Positions 41,447 to 48,091 of a stretch of 48,091 nucleotides of DNA are shown here, piece after piece. Source of the stretch: Oligoflexia bacterium (GTDB lineage Bacteria; Bdellovibrionota; UBA1018). Within the stretch, counting starts at the first letter, position 1. Every line of letters begins with the position of its first letter. Below the pieces are notes generated by a model that ran no database searches, had not been told where the DNA came from, and saw only the letters and a list, made by a program, of their open reading frames with translations. The position numbers and the translations under genes are program-made. The DNA lies in the NCBI GenBank assembly GCA_903895855.1, contig CAITVN010000080.1:1-48091 (forward strand). The letters are read 5' to 3'.

Positions 41447-42964
41447 TCAGGATCGTGCCCGCCGGATTCCGATTTTTTCAACTTGCTGCTGCAAATTGTG
41501 CTGGCGGCAAAGAGTTCTCAAATTTTCATGCTCATTAGATCCGTTAAGCGCCAGCGGTACTCGGTGATCGATTTCAAGGGAGTACTGAGAGCGGCACCGT
41601 AATCCTTGATACTGATACTCACACTGCCCCCCTGCTCTGGCAAACACCTTTCGCCGAAGGTGCTTCGAGAGGTAAACTCGTTTGCCGCGGTTTTCAAAGC
41701 AACTCGAGGTTGGCGAACGAGTTGGCTCACGAAATAGCGCACTACCCGAGTCACAAACAATAGGTTGCGGTTCACAAGTTGCTACCGCCACTGTGGCGGC
41801 GCTAGGTAGAACTGAAATAGACGGGTAGAGACACGCTTTTGAGGGTTCGATGACAGGTTGCGAATATCGACTTTGCGATTCCGTCACTAAAAATGTCTCA
41901 ACTCTTTCAAGTGGTCTTGAATGGGCAATCTGTTGACTGGCCTCACCCACTAAACCTAGCTGCACCGCCGAATTTTTACCAGCCTGTTTCTGAGTAAGCC
42001 CACATTCACCAGCCACATCCTTGCTACTCACGATTTTGCTACTCACGATTTTGCTACTCACGATTTTGCTACTCACGATTTTGCTAGTCACGATTTTGCT
42101 AGTCGCATTTTTACTAACCGGTTCCTCGCCAATCCTAATTCTGCTTCCCTTCTTCTGTTCAAGCCGCAAGAGCACTTCTGTTGCAAGATAGTCTGTCAAT
42201 TCAGCGAAAGTTGCATTGGGTATTTTGTGAGCGATGTGCCCTTTGATTTGCTGAAGCTTCTGAAAAACTTCGTCGCTCACGACAAATGTTAACTGATGTT
42301 CTTTTGAAGCAGAAACAATCTTCACCTTTTCGGATGGAGTGAGCTCAGGCGAAATTTCAAAAAGCTTCGCCTGCAGATCTCGCTGCGACATTCCTTTTGC
42401 TTGATCAATCAAGTCACTAGCCGTAAGACACTCTGGCTCGAGCAGACCTGAATCTTTACTTAAATCTGTTTTTGATTCTGTCTTTAAATCTGTCCCTGAT
42501 TCTATTTTCGAAAGATTTTTTTTCGAGCCAACCTTTTTCTTCGCCTGCAAAAATGACTGAATAGCTGCCGCATTGACAAGAGACAATTGACCTCGCGCAA
42601 TGGCGGCCTTCGTGCTTTCTTTTTTTTCTTGAGGCAGTTGTTCAATCAATCTCATGGTCTGAATTCTTCTTTGCGCCGCGCCTTCACTAAGAAGTAGATA
42701 CTTCGTGCAGAACTCCCACATCGAGCTAAAACCAATTTCTGCAAAAAGCCTTCTACTTTGAATTTCGGCAAGATGGGAAATCAACAAAACAGTTACTGCC
42801 CGTTCTTCGCCAGCAAGCCCCTTGGCCCGCAAAAGCAATTCATTTGAGGTCAACTTTTTGAGGAGCGACACAGAGTCTGCTCGATTCAATGGATTTGAAT
42901 TTCTGCCACTATTCATTCTATAGTTTGAATTTATTGCACCTTGAGACTCCATAAAAAAACTCAT
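41447..42964 (-). CDS. HNH endonuclease-like protein with internal repeats
   Basis: A 505-residue protein. The N-terminal half is helical and resembles the DUF222-type front of many HNH proteins (SLLKKLTSNELLLRAKGL, IGFSSMWEFCTKYLLLSE). A low-complexity region near residues 280-320 contains the pentapeptide KIVSS repeated about six times, encoded by a 15-bp tandem repeat. The C-terminal 70 residues form an HNH domain: a CEYQYQGLRC zinc pair, LEIDHRVPLALNGSNEHENL and TLCRQHN. The last gives the H-N-H residues. Several ATGs lie near the start; ATG 42964 is used. Such proteins are often multicopy in predatory bacteria, but their role is unknown. It lies convergent to the EVE gene, 27 bp apart. 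Confidence 0.8.
   Translation of the reverse strand: MSFFMESQGAINSNYRMNSGRNSNPLNRADSVSLLKKLTSNELLLRAKGLAGEERAVTVLLISHLAEIQSRRLFAEIGFSSMWEFCTKYLLLSEGAAQRRIQTMRLIEQLPQEKKESTKAAIARGQLSLVNAAAIQSFLQAKKKVGSKKNLSKIESGTDLKTESKTDLSKDSGLLEPECLTASDLIDQAKGMSQRDLQAKLFEISPELTPSEKVKIVSASKEHQLTFVVSDEVFQKLQQIKGHIAHKIPNATFAELTDYLATEVLLRLEQKKGSRIRIGEEPVSKNATSKIVTSKIVSSKIVSSKIVSSKIVSSKDVAGECGLTQKQAGKNSAVQLGLVGEASQQIAHSRPLERVETFLVTESQSRYSQPVIEPSKACLYPSISVLPSAATVAVATCEPQPIVCDSGSALFREPTRSPTSSCFENRGKRVYLSKHLRRKVFARAGGQCEYQYQGLRCRSQYSLEIDHRVPLALNGSNEHENLRTLCRQHNLQQQVEKIGIRRARS
42021..42110 (-). repeat. 15-bp in-frame tandem repeat inside the HNH gene
   Basis: Six head-to-tail 15-bp units (TTGCTACTCACGATT on the plus strand) occupy 42021-42110. 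The first four are identical and the last two carry one or more substitutions. They encode a Ser/Lys/Ile/Val pentapeptide in the protein. The repeat unit is a multiple of three, so slippage would change length without breaking the frame. Confidence 0.9.
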
Positions 42965-43404
42965 TTCTCTTCTTAATTCTCAACTTGTCAGGAATTTTAT
43001 TTTTATATAAATAGCACAAAAATGACTTATTTCAAGCCATTTTTTTCTTTTCTAAAACTTTATATAGAATCAACTGAAGCCACTCACTCTCGATCTTAAC
43101 GCAAAAAAAGTAGTCCCACTAAATAGACAAACTAAAGTTCGACGAGCAGCCTCGCGAGTTAAACTGCCACCGAGAAAGCAGAAACGTCTCACCAGTCAAA
43201 GTTTCAGTCTGAACCAAGAAAAACATTCGTTTCACCGCCACACTGATAGTTCACCGCCACACTGATAGTTCACCGCCACACTGATAGTTCACCGCCACAC
43301 TGATAGTTCACCGCCACACTGATAGTTCACCGCCACACTGATAGTTCACCGCCACACAAAAAAATCGCTTCACAATTTTCATAATTTTGAATAAGCCCTA
43401 GCTC
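42965..43404. other. Intergenic region with 19-bp array
   Basis: This 440-bp gap between the divergent HNH and ferritin-like genes is A+T-rich in its first 110 bp, where the HNH promoter probably lies. It then contains a plain stretch and the tandem array described separately. I see no RNA gene or frame of note. Confidence 0.5.
43231..43357. repeat. 19-bp perfect tandem array, six and a partial copy
   Basis: The unit TTCACCGCCACACTGATAG is repeated six times head to tail with no spacer (43231-43344), plus a 13-base seventh copy. All full copies are identical. The array lies 48 bp upstream of the ferritin-like gene. It could be a protein-binding array resembling iterons or transposase-binding repeats, or a young slippage expansion. 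Confidence 0.92.
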
Positions 43405-43965
43405 ATGCACGCAGTGACGGCACCACAGAAACAGCCCGTACCATCGCCAGTCTGGCCAGAATTCAACGTCAGCCAGCAAGAGCTACCGAAACAAGCGCCG
43501 GCGTCTATTCATACGCCAGCTGGAATCGCCGACAGAATTCTCGCCGCGGCCTTCGCAGAAATTCAAGCACGCGACGCTTTCTTATGGGCTGCTGAAACCC
43601 ACACCGATGCCCCCGCAACACTTCGAGAAATCTGGCGGCGGTTCGCTGTCAGCGAACAAAAACATTTAGATTTATTATTGCAGCGTTTAAGCGAGCTAAA
43701 GATTGACGCTAAACAAAAGGCCGTTTACCCAAGCCTTTGGGCTACACTGACGGCTTGCCCCTCTGCCCGTAATTTTGCATGGGCCATCGCCGAAGCCGAA
43801 GAACGCGGCAGAAAAGCCGCTATCAGATTTGCTGAACAACTCAGTCAAAAAGACCTAAAAACTGCACTGATTTTTAAGTTAATCGCAGCCGAAGAAACCG
43901 AGCACGTTGAAACGGCGTACCGCTACTTTCCAAAAGACGAACCAGCAAGCATCAAGTCCTTTTGA
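43405..43965 (+). CDS. Ferritin-like (DUF455-type) protein
   Basis: A 186-residue helical protein. Two ExxH-type pairs typical of a diiron four-helix bundle are visible: VSEQKHLDLLLQRL near residue 88 and AAEETEHVETAYRYF near 160. Glutamates also lie in helices AFAEIQARDAF (near 51) and AIAEAEERGR (near 130). This spacing resembles the DUF455/MiaE-like group of ferritin-like proteins. The N-terminal 40 residues are Pro/Gln-rich and disordered. A cytoplasmic oxidoreductase or hydroxylase role is possible, but the reaction is not known. The 19-bp array lies directly upstream. Confidence 0.72.
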   Translation: MHAVTAPQKQPVPSPVWPEFNVSQQELPKQAPASIHTPAGIADRILAAAFAEIQARDAFLWAAETHTDAPATLREIWRRFAVSEQKHLDLLLQRLSELKIDAKQKAVYPSLWATLTACPSARNFAWAIAEAEERGRKAAIRFAEQLSQKDLKTALIFKLIAAEETEHVETAYRYFPKDEPASIKSF

Positions 43966-43992
43966 CTTGATGACCCACCAAGCCCACCAAGC

Positions 43993-44460
43993 TCACTTGC
44001 CCGAACTTCCAAACCCTTTTGATCCCCGCGCGGTTTCGTCAAGCTCGCTCACTTCTTTAATCACCGGAGTAACAATGGGTACAACCATCAACTGTGCGAT
44101 GCGCGATCCCGCATCGATGTATTGCGACTCATTCGAGAGGTTTCTCAAAATAATATGAATCTCGCCGCGATAACCCGCATCGATGATGCCGCCAGCCGTT
44201 TTCAGACCTCGTTTTGCCATAGATGAACGATCAACCACCATACCGACGAACCCCGCAGGCAAGGCCATCGCGATTCCGGTGCGCGCCACAAGGCCATTAC
44301 CTGGCTTGATTTCAAAATTTTCAAGGCAATACAGGTCCATTCCGGCATCGTCTGCATGCGTACGCGTCGGAAGAATCGCTTTTTCATGAAGTCTCTTGAC
44401 GGCAAGCTCTGAAATTTGAGATCCCGACCACACAGATGACAAACTCTCTCGATCACTCAT
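43993..44460 (-). CDS. dut: Deoxyuridine 5'-triphosphate nucleotidohydrolase
   Basis: Splits dUTP to dUMP and pyrophosphate, keeping uracil out of DNA and supplying the dTMP precursor; homotrimer in the cytoplasm. ATG 44460 follows AGGAG at nine bases and gives 155 residues, the usual length; the open frame upstream is not needed. The five dUTPase motifs are present: DAGMDLY, DRSSMAKRGL (normally GRSS), AGGIIDAGYRGEIHIIL, RIAQLMVVPI and the C-terminal arm RGSKGFGSSG. The glycine-to-aspartate change in motif II is unusual but not at the catalytic aspartate. It is divergent from, and overlaps by 25 bases, the start of the HAD gene. Confidence 0.93.
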   Translation of the reverse strand: MSDRESLSSVWSGSQISELAVKRLHEKAILPTRTHADDAGMDLYCLENFEIKPGNGLVARTGIAMALPAGFVGMVVDRSSMAKRGLKTAGGIIDAGYRGEIHIILRNLSNESQYIDAGSRIAQLMVVPIVTPVIKEVSELDETARGSKGFGSSGK

Positions 44461-45182
44461 TAAACATTTCTCCTGCCAAACCGCTGTTTCGACCAAAGGC
44501 CTTACTCTTTGATCACGACGGAGTACTCGTAGCAAGCGAACCCCTGCATTGGCAAGCTTGGGCTGAGCTTTTTCGTTCGATCGGGCTTTTTTACGACGAG
44601 CCTCATTTGAGAGCGATGGTCGGAAAGCCGGCCCCCGATATCTTGAGGTCGATGTTTAAAAAACAAAAACCTGAGTTACCCCACACAGACGAAGAACTGC
44701 TGGCCCTGGCCACAAAGAAAAATGGCTTTTACTTAGATTTGATGCCCACTCAGCTCAAAATCTACGATGGGGTAAATGAATGCCTTGATTGGGCAAAAAC
44801 AAATTCGATCAAACTCTGCGTGGTTTCAAACGCCAGACGTCGAGAACTTCGAGCTGCGCTTGAATCACTCAAAATAGACCATTTCTTTGATGAAATTTTG
44901 TCTCGAGAAGAACTCGCCAAACCCAAACCTGACCCCATGGCTTATCTGACTGGCGCTGCTGTTTTGCAGGTAAACCCAAGCGAATGTTATGCCATTGAAG
45001 ATTCTCCGACCGGGCTAGAATCGGCACTTTTAGGAGGAGTGCCTTGCATCGGCCTCGAAACTAATTTTAGTTTTGATCAGTTAAACTCACCGATCCCTGG
45101 CAAGTCACACTTAAAGCCAAACGCAATCTACAAAAATTTTCGCGATTTTTTTGAGTCTCTTCGCCTGACAGATGGGAAGTGA
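44436..45182 (+). CDS. HAD-superfamily phosphatase, beta-phosphoglucomutase-like
   Basis: A 248-residue cytoplasmic phosphotransferase of HAD subfamily I. Motif I is LLFDHDGVLVASE (D-x-D); the substituted H in place of the usual M is acceptable. A helical cap follows, then motif II VVSNARRREL, motif III lysine in ELAKPKPDPMAYL and motif IV IEDSPTGLESALLGG. This is the pattern of phosphoglycolate or sugar-phosphate phosphatases and beta-phosphoglucomutases, and the substrate cannot be told. ATG 44436 is the only standard start before motif I, and it overlaps the 5' end of dut by 25 bases on the other strand. No ribosome site is evident. Confidence 0.85.
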   Translation: MTNSLDHSLNISPAKPLFRPKALLFDHDGVLVASEPLHWQAWAELFRSIGLFYDEPHLRAMVGKPAPDILRSMFKKQKPELPHTDEELLALATKKNGFYLDLMPTQLKIYDGVNECLDWAKTNSIKLCVVSNARRRELRAALESLKIDHFFDEILSREELAKPKPDPMAYLTGAAVLQVNPSECYAIEDSPTGLESALLGGVPCIGLETNFSFDQLNSPIPGKSHLKPNAIYKNFRDFFESLRLTDGK

Positions 45183-45189
45183 GAGTTCA

Positions 45190-45210
45190 TAGCTCGTAGC
45201 TCATAGCTCT
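45190..45210. repeat. Triple heptamer TAGCTC(G/A/T)
   Basis: TAGCTC occurs three times in exact 7-bp register between the convergent HAD gene and the next secreted-protein gene. It is short and of uncertain meaning. Confidence 0.5.
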
Positions 45211-45227
45211 TGGCCCACCGCTACCCT

Positions 45228-46349
45228 TCAATTTCCCCAACAAGAAATCGGGTAATAAACGGTCTGGCCCCAGGCATTGGTGACCCAGTAATAAAAACCT
45301 GCAGGCGGATAAGCGTAAGGCATGCCTTCTTCACATCGACCACTCGCCCAGCGATTGTACCTAATCGCATCGGCAAACGCTTGTTCTCGGTATTTCTGAC
45401 GAAGCTCTTCACGTCGATCTTCTCTTGCTTCACGACGTTCAGTGCGGCGATCGATTCGTTCATTGATTCTTATTCGTTCTCGATTAAATTCTTCGCGTGG
45501 ATTTTCTGGCGTCAGTCCGGCCGCTTCTTCTAAACGTTCTTGCACCGTTTTGTATCCACCAGTCGCGCCGCCGCCACTCGAAGTCGCATCGCCTACGATG
45601 ATGATTTCTTGGCCAGAAGAATCTCGCACTCGAGAGGCGCTGCCATTACCGATATAAACCACTTCATGCCTAACCGGCGGACAATCAGCGGTTGCGCCGC
45701 CAGTCACTACGGTCGCAGTGCCATCATCAGCGATTTCAACGGTTGCGGTATTGCCTGAACGAGGCGAACCCGAGACCACAGTCGGAGCAGCGGGCACTTC
45801 ACCATCTGGACTCGGGCCAACGACCACTCCACCGCTACCCGATTCCGGGGCCGGTGCTGAGGGCCCAGGCGCAGCCCCAACTGTTTTTAATTCTAGTGCT
45901 CTAACCACTACAAAATCACCGGGCCGAAATTCACCCGCCGAGTCTTTCAAAACGACGAAAACCCAACCATTGGTGAACACTTGAGTGACTTGGCCGGCAA
46001 CTGCCGAAGAACCAGAAATCGAGACATTAACCTCATACCCTCGGCAAACACCAGGTTGATCAACTTGTTTGTATTGCGGATAACACGGAACACTGGCCTT
46101 AGTCGCGAGATCAGCAACTGGCACTTGCTTAAGTTCTGCGCTCACTGTTCCATTTGAATTCAATTCATGAAGCGAAACCGTGTTGGCATCGACCATTGAT
46201 GCGTCTGAAGTCGAATAGGCTTTACCTGAAATCGAAACCACTGCGCCATCTGGATTTTCAAACCCCGGCGGCAACGCAAAGCTGGCAAAAGCCGCTTGTG
46301 TCGCAGCTGCAGTTAACAAAAATAGGCCCACACAATTTATTTTATTCAT
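45228..46349 (-). CDS. Secreted protein with basic-acidic helical tail, unknown
   Basis: A 373-residue exported protein. ATG 46349 (MNKINCVGLFLLTAAAT) gives a signal peptide cleaved near ASF-ALP. The first 150 residues look like two small beta domains (VSISGKAYSTSDASMVDANT; VSISGSSAVAGQVTQVFTNG), followed by a Gly/Pro/Ser-rich linker. Next is a highly charged Arg/Glu helix (RINERIDRRTERREAREDRR) and an aromatic-rich tail ending YYPISCWGN. The middle part resembles SH3-like or barwin-type folds only loosely. No family is recognised. Possibly a surface adhesin or matrix protein. Confidence 0.65.
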   Translation of the reverse strand: MNKINCVGLFLLTAAATQAAFASFALPPGFENPDGAVVSISGKAYSTSDASMVDANTVSLHELNSNGTVSAELKQVPVADLATKASVPCYPQYKQVDQPGVCRGYEVNVSISGSSAVAGQVTQVFTNGWVFVVLKDSAGEFRPGDFVVVRALELKTVGAAPGPSAPAPESGSGGVVVGPSPDGEVPAAPTVVSGSPRSGNTATVEIADDGTATVVTGGATADCPPVRHEVVYIGNGSASRVRDSSGQEIIIVGDATSSGGGATGGYKTVQERLEEAAGLTPENPREEFNRERIRINERIDRRTERREAREDRREELRQKYREQAFADAIRYNRWASGRCEEGMPYAYPPAGFYYWVTNAWGQTVYYPISCWGN

Positions 46350-46491
46350 GCTTAGTTTTCTCTCAATCATGGTTAAATCCTCACAGACCGACAGGAATCT
46401 ACACTACCTGACCAATAAAGTCAAGATTAGAGACCTAACCCAACCCTTCCATGGGCATCTGTTTGATTTTACAAGAGATAACTTCTGCGAG

Positions 46492-46563
46492 AGGCCGTCC
46501 TAAATTAGGAGGCCGTACTATTTTTGGAGGCCGTACTATTTTTGGAGGCCGTAGCAAACCCCA
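46492..46563. repeat. 18-bp tandem repeat, four copies
   Basis: The unit AGGCCGTACTATTTTTGG recurs in exact 18-bp register starting at 46492, 46510, 46528 and 46546. The middle two copies are identical and the outer two diverge. It lies in the gap between two minus-strand secreted-protein genes. Confidence 0.85.
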
Positions 46564-46565
46564 TC

Positions 46566-47582
46566 TCACTCTTTACGAGCTCGTGGCACGGGATGCTTGA
46601 AATAAAGGTGCTTGTCGCCGAACTTCGAGGCGACAAACGTTGATGTAGTCGTGATCTTTCCGATCAAGATGAGCTTACTGTGATCGTAGGCGTAAACGCG
46701 GTACAAACCGGCACCAACCGGAAACCTCGCTAACGTGGCACGAAAATCTCTAGCACCCGAAACACCTTGTTCTTCGAAAAAGTGAGTCGCCTTCGCGGTG
46801 GGCACAAATTTCAATTGAGTCGGAACTCTGAGTTCGGCTTTCGGCACCAACTGGCCACTCTTTTCAACTGAAGCCAAATCGTTCATCGGTATCACCGTAG
46901 AAGACGATGGAGCCGAACCGATTTCATCTCGCACCACTTCTCTCGCAGCATCAAAAGCCTTCGCACCCAGTTTCAGTACGATACCCTCAGGGTCAGCTAT
47001 CGTCGTGCCGAAAGGAAACCGAAAAAAATTAAGGTCGCTTCCCTGGCCATTGAGCGAATACATCGCAACCAAGTTACTCGACGATTTGCCATCAATAAAA
47101 AACTTCAAAGCAAGGCCAGGAGTAAAATTATCGAGATTAGGCGCCGCAATTGAAAGTCGTATCATGCCAACCGCGCCGCTGTGAAAAACGCCAGTAAAAG
47201 GACTAGCGGACTCAGGAGTGAACTCAACACTCGCCACTGCTCCGTTTGCATGAATCACTTTATCTCTACCTGCAGCCATTTCATCGCCATTATTCAAAAA
47301 TGCCTCAGCGGCAAAACTCGCACTGAGACCACTCAAAATGTCGCCAAAACTCATCGACTCGAGTTCAAGCTTTTCTTCAGTCACTGGCTTATTAGAAACC
47401 AGTGCCCAGAGTATTTGCAGTTTGTCACTTGCTTTCAGAGATTCGTAGTTTGCAGGTAAATGACCCGGAGCACTCGCGAGCACAAAACCGTGCCCAAGTA
47501 ATCCAATAAGTGAAACCGCAGTGAGCGCTATCGCCGCGCCCCCCAATTTAGCCAATAACCGTTGTTTACTAAAATTCTTCAT
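46566..47582 (-). CDS. Secreted protein, unknown function
   Basis: A 338-residue exported protein. The N-terminus (KQRLLAKLGGAAIALTAVSL) is a signal peptide or anchor. The mature part mixes short strands and loops, with phrases such as SFGDILSGLSASFAAEAFL, GAVGMIRLSIAAPNLDNFTP, LALKFFIDGKSSSN and VGAGLYRVYAYDHSKLILIG. Similar phrases occur in large uncharacterised surface proteins, but I recognise no catalytic motif. It precedes the other secreted gene (45228) by about 220 bp on the same strand and is separated from it by the 18-bp repeat. Confidence 0.65.
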   Translation of the reverse strand: MKNFSKQRLLAKLGGAAIALTAVSLIGLLGHGFVLASAPGHLPANYESLKASDKLQILWALVSNKPVTEEKLELESMSFGDILSGLSASFAAEAFLNNGDEMAAGRDKVIHANGAVASVEFTPESASPFTGVFHSGAVGMIRLSIAAPNLDNFTPGLALKFFIDGKSSSNLVAMYSLNGQGSDLNFFRFPFGTTIADPEGIVLKLGAKAFDAAREVVRDEIGSAPSSSTVIPMNDLASVEKSGQLVPKAELRVPTQLKFVPTAKATHFFEEQGVSGARDFRATLARFPVGAGLYRVYAYDHSKLILIGKITTTSTFVASKFGDKHLYFKHPVPRARKE

Positions 47583-47714
47583 AAATACTTACTCTTTTCT
47601 CTTAGGTGATGAAGTTGACTGATTAGACTTTCTAGCCGGACAACCTGGCCAAATTGCCTAACTTGATTGACGGTAAGCGAAAAAAAGGTTTTCAAAACTG
47701 TCTCCATCGAAATC

Positions 47715-48091
47715 TTAAAGGTCGTCGCCGCAAACTTCAACCGGAGTGAACGGACTTCTCACTTTTTTGATCGTGATCAAACCCTTAGCTTCCATCTCAC
47801 CGGCTGACTTTTCAACAGGCCAAATGCGGATCGCCGGAAACTTCGAAAGTCTCGAGAGAATCTGTGTTTTGGTATGAGTGTTTTTCTTAAATTTTCCACG
47901 CAAACAAGTCTGAGGTAAAATAAGCTGATCGGCTCGAGGGGTGTACGCATAATACGTCACATCAGTTGAAATCAAATCGACACAAACTGATTTACTTAAG
48001 AAAACGTTTTTTCCACTCGCGTCAACGGCTTTGCCTGGTTTTAGGCGAAATCCAGTACTCAAAGCGCACGCTTCGCCTTCTTTTGCTTTGA
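47715..48091 (-). CDS. Partial gene at the right edge, C-terminal part, unknown
   Basis: The frame is open to the right edge of the window, so only the C-terminal 125 or so residues are seen. An internal TTG at 48062 is not a convincing start. Visible stretches are KEGEACALSTGFRLKPG, KSVCVDLISTDVTYYAYTP, LILPQTCLRGKF and PFTPVEVCGDDL. The four cysteines suggest an exported, disulfide-bonded protein, in keeping with its neighbours. No family recognised. Confidence 0.6.
   Translation of the reverse strand, partial: KAKEGEACALSTGFRLKPGKAVDASGKNVFLSKSVCVDLISTDVTYYAYTPRADQLILPQTCLRGKFKKNTHTKTQILSRLSKFPAIRIWPVEKSAGEMEAKGLITIKKVRSPFTPVEVCGDDL

Noticed and set aside
40968..42964. Restriction-modification or defence island made of EVE and HNH genes
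   Set aside because: There is no methyltransferase, helicase or other defence gene beside them, and the two genes are convergent rather than an operon.
43231..43357. CRISPR array
   Set aside because: The 19-bp units follow one another without spacers, and no cas gene is present.

Overview
The window is about 48 kb of gene-dense bacterial chromosome of moderate G+C. It carries many exported and lipoprotein genes, an HD-GYP protein, a PilZ protein, tandem DUF3015 proteins, a DUF4105/Lnb-like envelope protein and an HNH protein with a DUF222-like front half. This mix fits best with a Bdellovibrionota-type (Bdellovibrio-like) Gram-negative. The taxonomic assignment is inferred from gene content only; there is no rRNA in the window.

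Layout. (1) 1-1973: a decaying ISL3-family insertion sequence (213-1552, both terminal inverted repeats visible, transposase broken by two in-frame stops) inside the remains of an unidentified gene. (2) 1974-11203: a complete dipeptide ABC importer operon (dppABCDF) running into a very large SWIM-SNF2 helicase whose start overlaps the end of dppF. (3) 11200-18735: an HD-GYP protein, a 12-repeat NHL beta-propeller protein, a 47-residue membrane peptide overlapping mnmA, a lipoprotein, and a TRASH-type zinc protein with a duplicated unknown module. (4) 18772-23050: a coiled-coil/Hsp20 fusion protein, a small unknown protein with a promoter and dyads upstream, an exported metallophosphatase, and a VapBC toxin-antitoxin pair with a likely operator. 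(5) 23132-28970: a periplasmic phospholipase-D-like protein, a Lnb-like DUF4105 protein, two DUF3015 proteins, a terminator, and a lipoprotein alpha/beta hydrolase. (6) 28983-29238: a 256-bp nested palindrome between convergent genes.

(7) 29296-33877 (minus strand) is a compact seven-gene operon: cobalamin adenosyltransferase, pgsA, an exported protein, a PilZ protein, glpX, a RatA/START-like protein and a small conserved protein. The joins are mostly overlaps or short gaps. (8) 33910-40175: tRNA-Gly(GCC) with its own promoter, a DedA protein and terminator, a secreted PLD-like protein paired with an unrecognised 544-residue secreted protein, a zinc-type CDF exporter, and a small membrane protein. 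(9) 40249-45182: a metzincin-like lipoprotein, an EVE-domain protein, an HNH protein with an internal 15-bp tandem repeat, a 19-bp tandem array, a ferritin-like protein, dut, and a HAD phosphatase whose 5' end overlaps dut. (10) 45228 to the right edge: three unrecognised secreted or partial proteins and an 18-bp tandem repeat.

The strongest candidates for something undescribed are the 256-bp palindrome, the coiled-coil/Hsp20 protein with its head-to-head TRASH/duplicated-module neighbour, the secreted PLD plus 544-residue pair, and the 19-bp head-to-tail array beside the HNH gene. No CRISPR array, rRNA, prophage or complete restriction-modification system was seen.
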